Assembly: GCA_002339325.1 (NCBI GenBank) | Contig: DDKK01000024.1 | Coordinates: forward strand, 1 to 64,000 | DNA from: Nitrospiraceae bacterium UBA2600 | GTDB lineage: Bacteria > Nitrospirota > Thermodesulfovibrionia > Thermodesulfovibrionales > Thermodesulfovibrionaceae | Direction: 5' to 3' | DNA length: 64,000 nt | In this document: positions 7,043 to 14,896 of the stretch, piece after piece | Layout of the letters: every line of letters starts with the position of its first letter | How positions within the stretch are numbered: position 1 is the first letter of the stretch | Notes under the pieces: generated by a model | What the model saw: only the letters and a program-made list of their open reading frames with translations | What the model was told of the DNA's origin: nothing | Database searches by the model: none | Program-made: the position numbers and the translations under genes

Positions 7043-8758
7043 TTATCCCTTACCTGCAAAAACTTTTCTTGAAATTAGTGCAAGGTCGAGTATGAGAACT
7101 ACTTTACCATCACCAGTTATTGTAGCACCCATTATTCCACATGCCTCTGAATCAATACCGTGGATTGTCTTTATGACAATCTCCTCCTGACCTAATACGG
7201 CATCTACTGCCACACAAAATCTTCTGTCTCCAACGCTTGCAACAAGTATATACTTCTTGTCTGAATTATTATCTCCGAAAACTCCTAAAAGTTCATTAAG
7301 TATGAACACAGGCAATACCTTTTCTCTAATCGTAAAAACTCTTTGTCCTGATACTTCTTTTAATTGCGATACGTAAACCCTAAGAGTTTCCTCAATCATA
7401 GATTGAGGAATTGCATATATTTCCTCACCTACCTGTATCATCATTGCTTGAATTATGGCAAGTGTAAGAGGTAGACTTATTCTAAATGTAGTTCCCTTGT
7501 CCTTTTCTGTGAATATCTCAACATAACCATTAAGTTTCGCCACATTGGATTTAACCACATCCATCCCTACTCCTCTGCCACTAACCTCGGTAGAGACTTC
7601 TTTTGTAGAAAATCCAGGCAGGAATATTAGGTTTATTATAGCATCTTCAGAAAGCTTTTCTGCTTCCTCTACTGTAATAAGTCCCTTTGTAATAGCCTTT
7701 GCTTTGACAACTTCTACATCAATACCTTTTCCATCATCTATTATGTCTATTACAATCTGAGTGCCCTTCTGATAGGCATCTATTAAAATTTTCCCTTTCT
7801 CAGGCTTTCCCTTTGCCACTCTTTCTTCAGGAGATTCAATTCCGTGGTCTATTGAGTTTCTGATTATGTGAACAAGAGGGTCTCCTATATTTTCAATGAC
7901 TGATTTATCGACTTCTGTATCCTCACCTCTTATTTCAAGCTCTACTTCCTTGCCAAGATTTCTCGCAAGGTCTCTAACCATTCTGGGAAATTTAACGAAA
8001 ACTTTCTGAAGAGGCTGCATTCTCATCTTCATCACCGCAAGCTGAAGGTCTGAGGTAACCCTATCGAGAAATGCTGTAGTCTCTATTAGACTTTCGACGT
8101 TTTCGTCACCACTGTATTGAACTTCAAGCTTGTTTGCAAGATTAAGAAGTCTGTTTCGGGCAAGAACTATCTCTCCTGCTAAATCCATTACTTTGTCTAT
8201 TCTTGCTACGTCCACCCTGAGTGTTGCAACTTCCTTTTCTTTTTCCTTTGGAATTTGAGACACTGTTTCTTCTGGTTTCTGAATCTTCTCCTCTTCCTCT
8301 GCCTTTACTGGTTCTTTTTCTTCTTCTTTCTCCTCAGTCTCTACCTTTGACTCCTGCTCCTCAGGCTTTGAAGGTTGAGAGAGAACACTGTCAAGTAGAT
8401 TTAGAACGGGATTTATATCTTCTTTAACATCTTCTCTTGATTTTATGTGAGATATCAAAGTTCTCAGCACATCTGTAGCTTTAAGAATTGCATCGGTTAT
8501 TTCAGGAGAGATAGACATCTCTCCTTCTCTTAATTTTTTTAATATTGTCTCAGCCCTGTGAGCCACATCTACAACATTTTGAAAACCTAAAAATCCTGCA
8601 GCTCCTTTTAGGGTATGCATGCCTCTAAATATCTCATTGATTATTTCGGCGTCCTGCCCTCTCTGCTCAAGTTCAACAAAAAGAGGGTCAAGTTGTTCAA
8701 GTATTTCTTCTGCTTCAACTATAAATTCGTTTATTATTTCATCTATCTCATCAGCCAT
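7043..8758 (-). CDS. cheA: Chemotaxis histidine kinase CheA (no recognisable P2)
   Basis: CheA is the array kinase that phosphorylates CheY and CheB. The N-terminal Hpt domain has the phospho-histidine in MHTLKGAAGF, His48 when counted from the ATG at 8758. That ATG has GGAGG six bases upstream and overlaps the cheY stop as TGATG. Residues of about 125-180 are a Glu/Lys-rich linker where P2 would be expected. Then come the dimerisation helices, the HATPase boxes (HIIRNSIDHGIE, DDGKGID, GRGVGMDVV) and a C-terminal CheW-like P5. The 571-residue length is short, consistent with a missing CheY-docking P2 domain. Confidence 0.96.
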   Translation of the reverse strand: MADEIDEIINEFIVEAEEILEQLDPLFVELEQRGQDAEIINEIFRGMHTLKGAAGFLGFQNVVDVAHRAETILKKLREGEMSISPEITDAILKATDVLRTLISHIKSREDVKEDINPVLNLLDSVLSQPSKPEEQESKVETEEKEEEKEPVKAEEEEKIQKPEETVSQIPKEKEKEVATLRVDVARIDKVMDLAGEIVLARNRLLNLANKLEVQYSGDENVESLIETTAFLDRVTSDLQLAVMKMRMQPLQKVFVKFPRMVRDLARNLGKEVELEIRGEDTEVDKSVIENIGDPLVHIIRNSIDHGIESPEERVAKGKPEKGKILIDAYQKGTQIVIDIIDDGKGIDVEVVKAKAITKGLITVEEAEKLSEDAIINLIFLPGFSTKEVSTEVSGRGVGMDVVKSNVAKLNGYVEIFTEKDKGTTFRISLPLTLAIIQAMMIQVGEEIYAIPQSMIEETLRVYVSQLKEVSGQRVFTIREKVLPVFILNELLGVFGDNNSDKKYILVASVGDRRFCVAVDAVLGQEEIVIKTIHGIDSEACGIMGATITGDGKVVLILDLALISRKVFAGKG

Positions 8759-9162
8759 CACTGTCCTCCTTTCAGAGATGGTTTTTTCTGAGCAATCTTC
8801 TCAAGCTTTTCCTTTAAAACTTCTCCTGTAAATGGTTTTACTATATAATTGTCTACGCCTGCCTTTATTGCTTCAATAACTTTTTCTTTCTCCGCCTCTG
8901 CTGTAACCATAAGAAATGGAATATCTTTAAGTTGGGGGTCACTTCTTACATTTTTCAGAAGGTCTATTCCTTCCATAACAGGCATGTTCCAGTCTGAAAC
9001 AACAAGACCGTAGTCGCCACCCTTCAGCTTCCTTAAAGCATCCTCGCCATTTTCAGCTTCGTCTATATTTTCAAAACCTAACTGTTTTAAAAGATTTTTA
9101 ACAATTCTACGCATTGTTGGAAAATCGTCAACGACAAGAACTCTTATCTTAAAGTTAAACAT
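8758..9162 (-). CDS. cheY: Chemotaxis response regulator CheY (E. coli-like)
   Basis: A single-domain receiver of 134 residues: acid pair D12/D13, phospho-acceptor D57 in VVSDWNMPVMEG, switch Thr in FLMVTAEAEKEKV and the conserved Lys in NYIVKPFTG. The sequence MRRIVKNLLKQLGFENIDEA is the classic motor-type CheY signature. It is the likely partner of FliM's N-terminal peptide and of the CheZ half of the cheWZ product. Its stop overlaps the cheA start. Confidence 0.96.
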   Translation of the reverse strand: MFNFKIRVLVVDDFPTMRRIVKNLLKQLGFENIDEAENGEDALRKLKGGDYGLVVSDWNMPVMEGIDLLKNVRSDPQLKDIPFLMVTAEAEKEKVIEAIKAGVDNYIVKPFTGEVLKEKLEKIAQKKPSLKGGQ

Positions 9163-9171
9163 TTCCGCCTC

Positions 9172-9558
9172 CTATTCTTTTTTACCAAAAATTTTCTTTA
9201 TGATTTTCTTCATGCTATCAACAATCTGTTCTGCCGTTGCAGGTTTAACAAGATAGTCATCTACTCCTGCCTTAAATGCCCTCTGTTTTTCTTCTTCATC
9301 TGCCTCTGTAGTTAGCATTACAATAGGAATATGAGAAGTATCTGGATTAGTCCTAACCTGCTTTGTAAATTCTATTCCATCCATGTAAGGCATATTCATG
9401 TCCGTAAGAATTAAGTTTATCTGTTCTGTTCCTAATTTTTGAAGTCCATCCATACCATTTTCAGCAGTTACTACATCGTAACCCTTACTTTTCAAAATCA
9501 GAGAGACCATCTTTCTTGTTGTTTTATCGTCATCAACTACAAGAATCTTCATATTCAT
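9172..9558 (-). CDS. Second single-domain response regulator (CheY-like)
   Basis: 128 residues, receiver only: D9/D10 acid pair, phospho-acceptor D53 in ILTDMNMPYMDG, Thr in VMLTTEADEEEK and Lys in DYLVKPATA. It is more like the generic CheY-like or PilG type than the motor type, because the segment before helix 1 and the MVSLILKSKG helix differ from the E. coli pattern. It may be a phosphate sink or serve another output. It lies between cheR and the first cheY with nine-base gaps, within the same operon. Confidence 0.92.
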   Translation of the reverse strand: MNMKILVVDDDKTTRKMVSLILKSKGYDVVTAENGMDGLQKLGTEQINLILTDMNMPYMDGIEFTKQVRTNPDTSHIPIVMLTTEADEEEKQRAFKAGVDDYLVKPATAEQIVDSMKKIIKKIFGKKE

Positions 9559-9566
9559 CCCTCCAG

Positions 9567-10418
9567 TTAAACTTTTTGATATACAATAACTTTGTTGATA
9601 GCTAACGGTCTGAAGGCTCTTGTCACGTTATGCAAACTCTCTGAAGTGCCTACAAATAGATATCCCTTGGGACGAAGCACATCATATATTAGCGAAACCG
9701 CTTTTTTCTTTGCCTTGTCGTCAAAATATATAAGCACATTTCTGCAGAAAACCACATCTAAGCCTTTTAATTGCTTTACTTCCTTCTCTTCAATGAGATT
9801 TATATTCATAAATTTTACCAACGATTTAACCTGCTCTGAGAGAACATAAATACCACCTGAATCTTTAAAATATTTTGCCATATACTGAGGTGGAATGTTT
9901 CTTACTGAATAACCTCCATACATGGCTCTTTTTGCAGACATTAAAACAGATTCGCTAATGTCTGATGCATAAATTTCCTTTCTTACAGAGACCAGTTCGG
10001 ACTTTTCCAGCAAAATCATAGCTATTGTATAAGGTTCTTCACCTGTTGAACAGGCCGCAGACCATATTTTTATATCCTTTCTTCCCATCTGGCCGTTCTC
10101 TTTGAGTATCTGGGGTATCAAATTATTTGAAAAAACTTCAAACTGTTGCGGTTCTCGGAAGAAAAATGTTTCGTTTGTAGTGACTGCATCAAAAAGTCTT
10201 GCTATATCATTTCTGTTGGCACTATATCTTAAATAATAAAGATAGTCTTCATAACTACGGAAGTTTTTTTCCTTGATAACCTTACTAAGTCTGTTTTCAA
10301 GAAAATACTTTTTATTGTCCGGCACGTAAATTCCAGTTTTTTCATATATAAAATCTCTTAGTTGCCTAAAGGTTTCATCGTTTATTGTCATTGCCGATGC
10401 GGTAAGAGTAGTGCTCAT
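9567..10418 (-). CDS. cheR: Chemotaxis protein methyltransferase CheR
   Basis: CheR methylates receptor glutamates using S-adenosylmethionine. The 283 residues show the N-terminal helical subdomain (FRQLRDFIYEKTGIYV), the TTNETFFFREPQQFEVF motif, the SAM-binding IKIWSAACSTGEEPYTIAM, and VVFCRNVLIYFD near the end of the fold. No TPR extension is present. It overlaps the upstream HEAT-repeat gene by four bases, implying coupled translation. Confidence 0.97.
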   Translation of the reverse strand: MSTTLTASAMTINDETFRQLRDFIYEKTGIYVPDNKKYFLENRLSKVIKEKNFRSYEDYLYYLRYSANRNDIARLFDAVTTNETFFFREPQQFEVFSNNLIPQILKENGQMGRKDIKIWSAACSTGEEPYTIAMILLEKSELVSVRKEIYASDISESVLMSAKRAMYGGYSVRNIPPQYMAKYFKDSGGIYVLSEQVKSLVKFMNINLIEEKEVKQLKGLDVVFCRNVLIYFDDKAKKKAVSLIYDVLRPKGYLFVGTSESLHNVTRAFRPLAINKVIVYQKV

Positions 10419-12307
10419 ATTCTACTTAATACCTCCTCTATCTTCTCTCTCACCTCTCTGTCTGGATGATTAACCTTGCTTGATAACAATTCGTAAACCA
10501 CACTCCCTCCCACACTGCCCAATGCTTCCACAACAGCAATCACAACAGGTGGAAAAGGGTCATCCAGAAGAGGAGTAAGCTTTTCAATTAAAATCTCCGG
10601 GTCACAACCTTTGTTCATCGCCTTTACAGCGTAGTATCTAATCCACGGGTCTTCGTCATTTAGACATTCAAAAAGAATATCCGAACAGAACTGTGCCTCT
10701 CCAAGCGCTGATATGGCCGTTTTCTTTATTTCTTTGTTGTCTGAACCTATGAGTTCTAAAAGCTTCGTTATCGCTTCTTCTGTTCCAAGTCTTCCTAAAG
10801 CCATTATGGCCGATTTTCTTACCTCAAAGTTATCACAACCAAGAAGCATTTTTATGATATCTAAAGAATACGTGATATTGGCAAGTGTTTGCTTTACTTC
10901 TGTTCTGTAGGATTTTATATTGCTTAAGAATCTCTCCTGGTCTATCTCTATGAGGGATGTGACAATGGTTTCAATTACATCTGGATACTCTTCTCTTTCA
11001 AGTAAACTTAACAGAGGTTCAAAGGCATCTTGAGCTCTAATCATTCCGAGTGCTTCTATGGCTGATTTTCTAACATTTGTATCGGGGTCTTCTATGCTTC
11101 TTGTTACAAGAGGTTTAATTGAGCCTGCATCGGCAATATCACCAAGTGCTTTAGCAGAAGCTATTCTTATATCCCTCTTTATGTCCTCTAACAACTTTAG
11201 CAGTAACGGCACGGCCTTCTTGCTTCGAAGCTTACCAAGAGTACTGATTACAAAGGCTTTAGCTCTGAATTTTAATTTATCCCTCTCAAGAAGATTTATT
11301 AACTCATCTTCCGAATTTATATTAAGAAGAGCATCTTGTAGTAATCCAATCTTTTCATCATAGTCAAAACATGAAGGGTCTAAAGCACCTGCTTGTTCTA
11401 CTATCAAGGATACAGCATCGGTGAGATTTGTTAGCACAATTCCTCTTAGAGCAAGAGGTTTTTCTTCCCAATCACCTTCTTTTAAAATGCTTAGTAGTTC
11501 TTCCTTTATGTCTGTATCTTTCGGCAAAGCACCCACTCTTATTAATGCCTTGATTATTTCTCTTTTTTCGTCTTTCGTTGCTAAAGGATAGTATTTTAAT
11601 AGTGGGGAGATTACTCTTTCTGTTCCAATTTTGCCAAGAGTTTCTATTGCCTCTGCTTTTACGAGAATGGAGTCAGAGGCTAAAAGTAGCTCTCCTATGG
11701 CATCGGCAGCTTCCTCTGCCTGAAGCACTGCTAAGGCTTGAAGAACGTAAAAACTAACCCACTCTTCATCATTGAGGCTTTCAACAAGGTATGGAATAGC
11801 TTCTTTGTAGTTTAACTCTCCAATTGCTCTTGCAGCAGCAGCTCTCACATTAGCATTTACATCTTTCAAAAGAGGGATAATCATGGAACCGTCAAATCCT
11901 TCTTTTATATCTGCTATTAAATCAAGGCCAAATTTTCTTACATCGGGGTCTTTATCTTTGAGTAGCTGATAAATGAGGTGGGGAGCTTTACTTCCGATTT
12001 CTGTAAGTATAAGCAATGCAGTGTTTCTAATAAATGCCTCCTCTTCTCTTAGAAGAGGTATTACCATGTATGTGACAAGCTCACCTGGATTTGTAAGAAA
12101 TCGCTCATCATCCTCAGATATGCCTATGGTAATTAAGGATTGTGTAGCCGCTTCTTGTACAGCGGTGTTTTCATCTTTCAATGCTTTAATCAGAGGGTAT
12201 ATGGCTCTTTCATCATACTGAGACAACTCTTCTGCGGCATATCTTCTTTCGGAGGAGTCCTCATCATTGAGGAGTTTATGGGCAATCCTCTTGAGATTTT
12301 TTTTCAT
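10415..12307 (-). CDS. HEAT-repeat protein in the chemotaxis operon, function unknown
   Basis: A 630-residue protein built almost wholly of HEAT / PBS-lyase-like helical repeats of about 31 residues. Recurring units include VRAAAARAIGEL, VRKSAIEALGMI, VRKSAIMALGRLG and IKKTAISALGEA. No catalytic domain, signal peptide or membrane segment is seen. Such solenoids usually bind other proteins. It sits between fliA and cheR and overlaps cheR by four bases, so a role as scaffold or adaptor in chemotaxis or motility is inferred. It has a good ribosome-binding site (GAGGAGG) and a possible promoter of its own at 12338-12365. Confidence 0.88.
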   Translation of the reverse strand: MKKNLKRIAHKLLNDEDSSERRYAAEELSQYDERAIYPLIKALKDENTAVQEAATQSLITIGISEDDERFLTNPGELVTYMVIPLLREEEAFIRNTALLILTEIGSKAPHLIYQLLKDKDPDVRKFGLDLIADIKEGFDGSMIIPLLKDVNANVRAAAARAIGELNYKEAIPYLVESLNDEEWVSFYVLQALAVLQAEEAADAIGELLLASDSILVKAEAIETLGKIGTERVISPLLKYYPLATKDEKREIIKALIRVGALPKDTDIKEELLSILKEGDWEEKPLALRGIVLTNLTDAVSLIVEQAGALDPSCFDYDEKIGLLQDALLNINSEDELINLLERDKLKFRAKAFVISTLGKLRSKKAVPLLLKLLEDIKRDIRIASAKALGDIADAGSIKPLVTRSIEDPDTNVRKSAIEALGMIRAQDAFEPLLSLLEREEYPDVIETIVTSLIEIDQERFLSNIKSYRTEVKQTLANITYSLDIIKMLLGCDNFEVRKSAIMALGRLGTEEAITKLLELIGSDNKEIKKTAISALGEAQFCSDILFECLNDEDPWIRYYAVKAMNKGCDPEILIEKLTPLLDDPFPPVVIAVVEALGSVGGSVVYELLSSKVNHPDREVREKIEEVLSRI

Positions 12308-12337
12308 AGCAGTTCCTCCTCGCTTAAAATTATTCTT

Positions 12338-12365
12338 ATTATAACAAATATTTCATACTCTTCAA
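12338..12365 (-). promoter_or_regulatory. Possible internal sigma-70 promoter
   Basis: On the minus strand TTGAAG and TATAAT are separated by 16 bases. The region overlaps the fliA stop and lies about 30 bases before the HEAT-protein start. It could let the HEAT-cheR-cheY-cheA segment be expressed without the distant sigma-54 promoter. Judged by eye only. Confidence 0.45.
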
Positions 12366-13066
12366 TCGGTTTCAAGTAAATTTTTTAGTTTAACCATAGC
12401 CCTTCCGTGAATCTGACTTACCCTTGAAAGAGATACTCCGAGGATAGCTGCTATTTCTTTCATATTCATCTCTTCATAATAGTAAAGAGATATTACTAAC
12501 TTTTCCTGTTCAGAGAGCCTATCAATTGCCCGAGCTAATTTGTCCCTTATCTCTTTGAATTTTATCTCCTCAAAAATATCTGTTTTATCGGAGATGATAT
12601 TCAAAATACTTAACTTGTCTCCGTTGTATCCCTCAATATGGTCATCAAGACTAATCAGCTCAGAGGCCGTGATGCTCTGAAAAACCTTGCTAAGCTCGGT
12701 CTCTGAAATATTCAACTTTGAGGCAAGCTCTTCGTCGGTCGGTTCATATCCCTTTTGTTTTATCTCTTTGTAAGCTTTTTTAAGACTTTCAACTTTTTTT
12801 CTGTATTCTTTCGAAAAGACATCAACTGACCTTATTTCATCTATTATGGCACCCCTAATCCTATGTTCAATATAAGCAGGTAGAGGAACATTTAGGTTCG
12901 GATTGTATTTATTAAGTGCCTCAAGTAAGCCCTTGACACCAGCGGAGATTAAATCATCAACTTCAAGGAAAGACTGAACAATATGATAGTATCTTAAAGC
13001 AAAATGCTTTATCCTTGGAAGGAACGTCTTTATTAGTCTTTCCTTTTCTTCTTCAGAGTAATGCAT
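12362..13066 (-). CDS. fliA: Flagellar sigma factor FliA (sigma-28)
   Basis: FliA transcribes late flagellar genes. The 234 residues show region 2 (YYHIVQSFLEVDDLISAGVK, then YNPNLNVPLPAYIEHRIRG), region 3 (EIRSVDVFSKEYRKKVESL) and a region 4 helix-turn-helix (MKEIAAILGVSLSRVSQIHG). Length is typical. It lies three bases after flhG. No flgM anti-sigma gene is visible in this window. Confidence 0.96.
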   Translation of the reverse strand: MHYSEEEKERLIKTFLPRIKHFALRYYHIVQSFLEVDDLISAGVKGLLEALNKYNPNLNVPLPAYIEHRIRGAIIDEIRSVDVFSKEYRKKVESLKKAYKEIKQKGYEPTDEELASKLNISETELSKVFQSITASELISLDDHIEGYNGDKLSILNIISDKTDIFEEIKFKEIRDKLARAIDRLSEQEKLVISLYYYEEMNMKEIAAILGVSLSRVSQIHGRAMVKLKNLLETD

Positions 13067-13068
13067 TT

Positions 13069-13875
13069 TTATTGAGCCATGGCTTTTTTAAGGAAAAACT
13101 GCATGCCTCCTTTTAATAAATTAACTTCCTTTTTTAACAGATTTCTGGCAATGTCATTCAATCTTTTTGAAAAATCGGAAGTGGGATATAGATTTATATA
13201 AGGTTTCTGGGCTATTACAGCTTCCTTTATTTTTTCATCGTAGGGCAAGAAACCTAATAAATCAAGATTTATTCCGAGAAATCTCTCGGCAACCATGGAA
13301 AGTTTCTTAAAAGTATTCCTTCCTTCTACCTGACTTCTTACATTGTTCACAACTATGCGGAAATTCTGCTCACCATGTTCTTTATATATTACCTTTATAA
13401 GAGCATAAGCATCGGCTATCGAAGTTGGCTCAGAGGTTACGATTATTATGTTGTCATGGGCAGCAGAGCAAAAGAATGTCACATTTTCTGAAATTCCAGC
13501 ACCGGTATCTATGAGAAATAAATCATAATCAGAGTCGAGGCTATCAAGTTCTTCTACTATTCTCATTTTATTGTTAAAGGAAAGCTGAGTGAGCTCTCTT
13601 ATGCCTGAACTGGCAGGAATTATGTCAATACCCTCATTGGTGCTTACGATTATATCTTTTATACCCTTTTCCCCGGCAAGAACATGCTTTATATTGTATT
13701 TCGGTGCTATGCCGAACATAATATCAATATTACTTAACCCTATGTCTGCATCCATCAGAAGAACTCGCTTCTGAAGACTTCTAAAGACAAGAGCGATATT
13801 TGTTACAAAATTTGTCTTACCAACTCCTCCTTTTCCACTTGCTACAGCAATAATTCGCGGGATATTAGTTTTCAC
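13069..13875 (-). CDS. flhG: MinD-like ATPase FlhG (FleN)
   Basis: FlhG limits flagellar number and position together with FlhF. The 268-residue P-loop ATPase has the deviant Walker A ASGKGGVGKTNF at about residues 12-23. It also has LLMDADIGLSNIDIMFGI, the switch-II-like DLFLIDTGAGIS and the IIIVTSEPTSIADAYALIK region. The C-terminus ends with a short amphipathic stretch. It overlaps flhF by 11 bases, the usual flhF-flhG pairing of polar flagellates. Confidence 0.96.
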   Translation of the reverse strand: MKTNIPRIIAVASGKGGVGKTNFVTNIALVFRSLQKRVLLMDADIGLSNIDIMFGIAPKYNIKHVLAGEKGIKDIIVSTNEGIDIIPASSGIRELTQLSFNNKMRIVEELDSLDSDYDLFLIDTGAGISENVTFFCSAAHDNIIIVTSEPTSIADAYALIKVIYKEHGEQNFRIVVNNVRSQVEGRNTFKKLSMVAERFLGINLDLLGFLPYDEKIKEAVIAQKPYINLYPTSDFSKRLNDIARNLLKKEVNLLKGGMQFFLKKAMAQ

Positions 13876-14884
13876 ATATCCCTCCTAAAATAAGATTTTT
13901 TATGCTCTGTGGATGCATAATTTTACCATCCTCTTCTCCATAAGCTCCTGATGATATAAAGCTTACTGGTTTATCTGATAAAACTGCAAGATTATACAGA
14001 TTTCCGTAGTTGTAGGCAAGGTCAATCTTTGAAAATCCGATGCAGTCAAAGGTAGTTGGATCAATATTTTTCATAATTCTGAGGCTTGCTCCCTTGGACA
14101 TTGTCGAGTCTAAAAGTAAACATTTTCGTAAAGGTGAATCTTTAAGTAAATTTCTGAGCTCCGTTGCAAGATTTGCGCTGCCATCGCCTGGAGTGTCAAT
14201 GAGTAATCGGTTCTTTTCAATCTCTTTATGTATTATTTTATAGAGTTCTTTTGGTTCTTTTACAACTTTTGCATCACACTTAAGATTTAAAGCCATCTCT
14301 TTAATGCTCGCCACTGAACTAATTCTGTTGTCGAGGGATACTATTAAAACTCTCTCACCCTTAGACCTTAAATGTCTACCCATTTTGTAAAGAGCCGTTG
14401 TTTTTCCCGTTCCTGGAGCACCGTAAATAATAAAGCCCCTCTCCTCCTCAAAAGACCTTTTAGGTGTTTTTATTTCTTCATTTATTCTATCTTTTAATTG
14501 TTCAATGTCGGAGACTCTTTCAAGAAGTATGAGGGCAAGATGAGGTTCAATATTGTTTTTAATAAGAAAATTATAAAGACTGCTTTTTGATTTATCGCTC
14601 AAAGAAGGAAACAATCTTGTAACGCTCTCTCTTAAAAAGGCCACCTCTGCTTTAAGTCTCTCTAATTCTTTTAGTAAGCCTGTGTCATTTTTTTCAATAT
14701 TTAGACTGTTAATTGAGGGAGTCTCGCCTTCATCCACCGCAGCAGTAATCTCTATAGTTGCATTTCCTGAAAGGATGTCTTTGTTTGTTTTGCTTGACAG
14801 AATAACTGCGTCTGGGCCAAGTTCCTGTTTTACTAACTCTAACAACTCCTTAAAATTTTTACCCTGAAACTTCTTTATTCTCAT
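13865..14884 (-). CDS. flhF: SRP-type GTPase FlhF
   Basis: FlhF directs the site of flagellar assembly. The N-terminal B domain starts MRIKKFQGKNFKELLELVKQ and contains ELGPDAVILSSK. A helical N domain follows, then a G domain with P-loop YGAPGTGKTTALYK (about 154-167), RVLIVSLDNR, LLIDTPGDGSANLA and IGFSKIDLAYNYG. The G elements are less canonical than usual (GAPGTGKT rather than GPTGVGKT, DTPGDG rather than DTAGRS). Length (339) is on the short side. Context between flhA and flhG supports the call. Confidence 0.94.
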   Translation of the reverse strand: MRIKKFQGKNFKELLELVKQELGPDAVILSSKTNKDILSGNATIEITAAVDEGETPSINSLNIEKNDTGLLKELERLKAEVAFLRESVTRLFPSLSDKSKSSLYNFLIKNNIEPHLALILLERVSDIEQLKDRINEEIKTPKRSFEEERGFIIYGAPGTGKTTALYKMGRHLRSKGERVLIVSLDNRISSVASIKEMALNLKCDAKVVKEPKELYKIIHKEIEKNRLLIDTPGDGSANLATELRNLLKDSPLRKCLLLDSTMSKGASLRIMKNIDPTTFDCIGFSKIDLAYNYGNLYNLAVLSDKPVSFISSGAYGEEDGKIMHPQSIKNLILGGICEN

Positions 14885-14896
14885 AACCTGTCCTCC

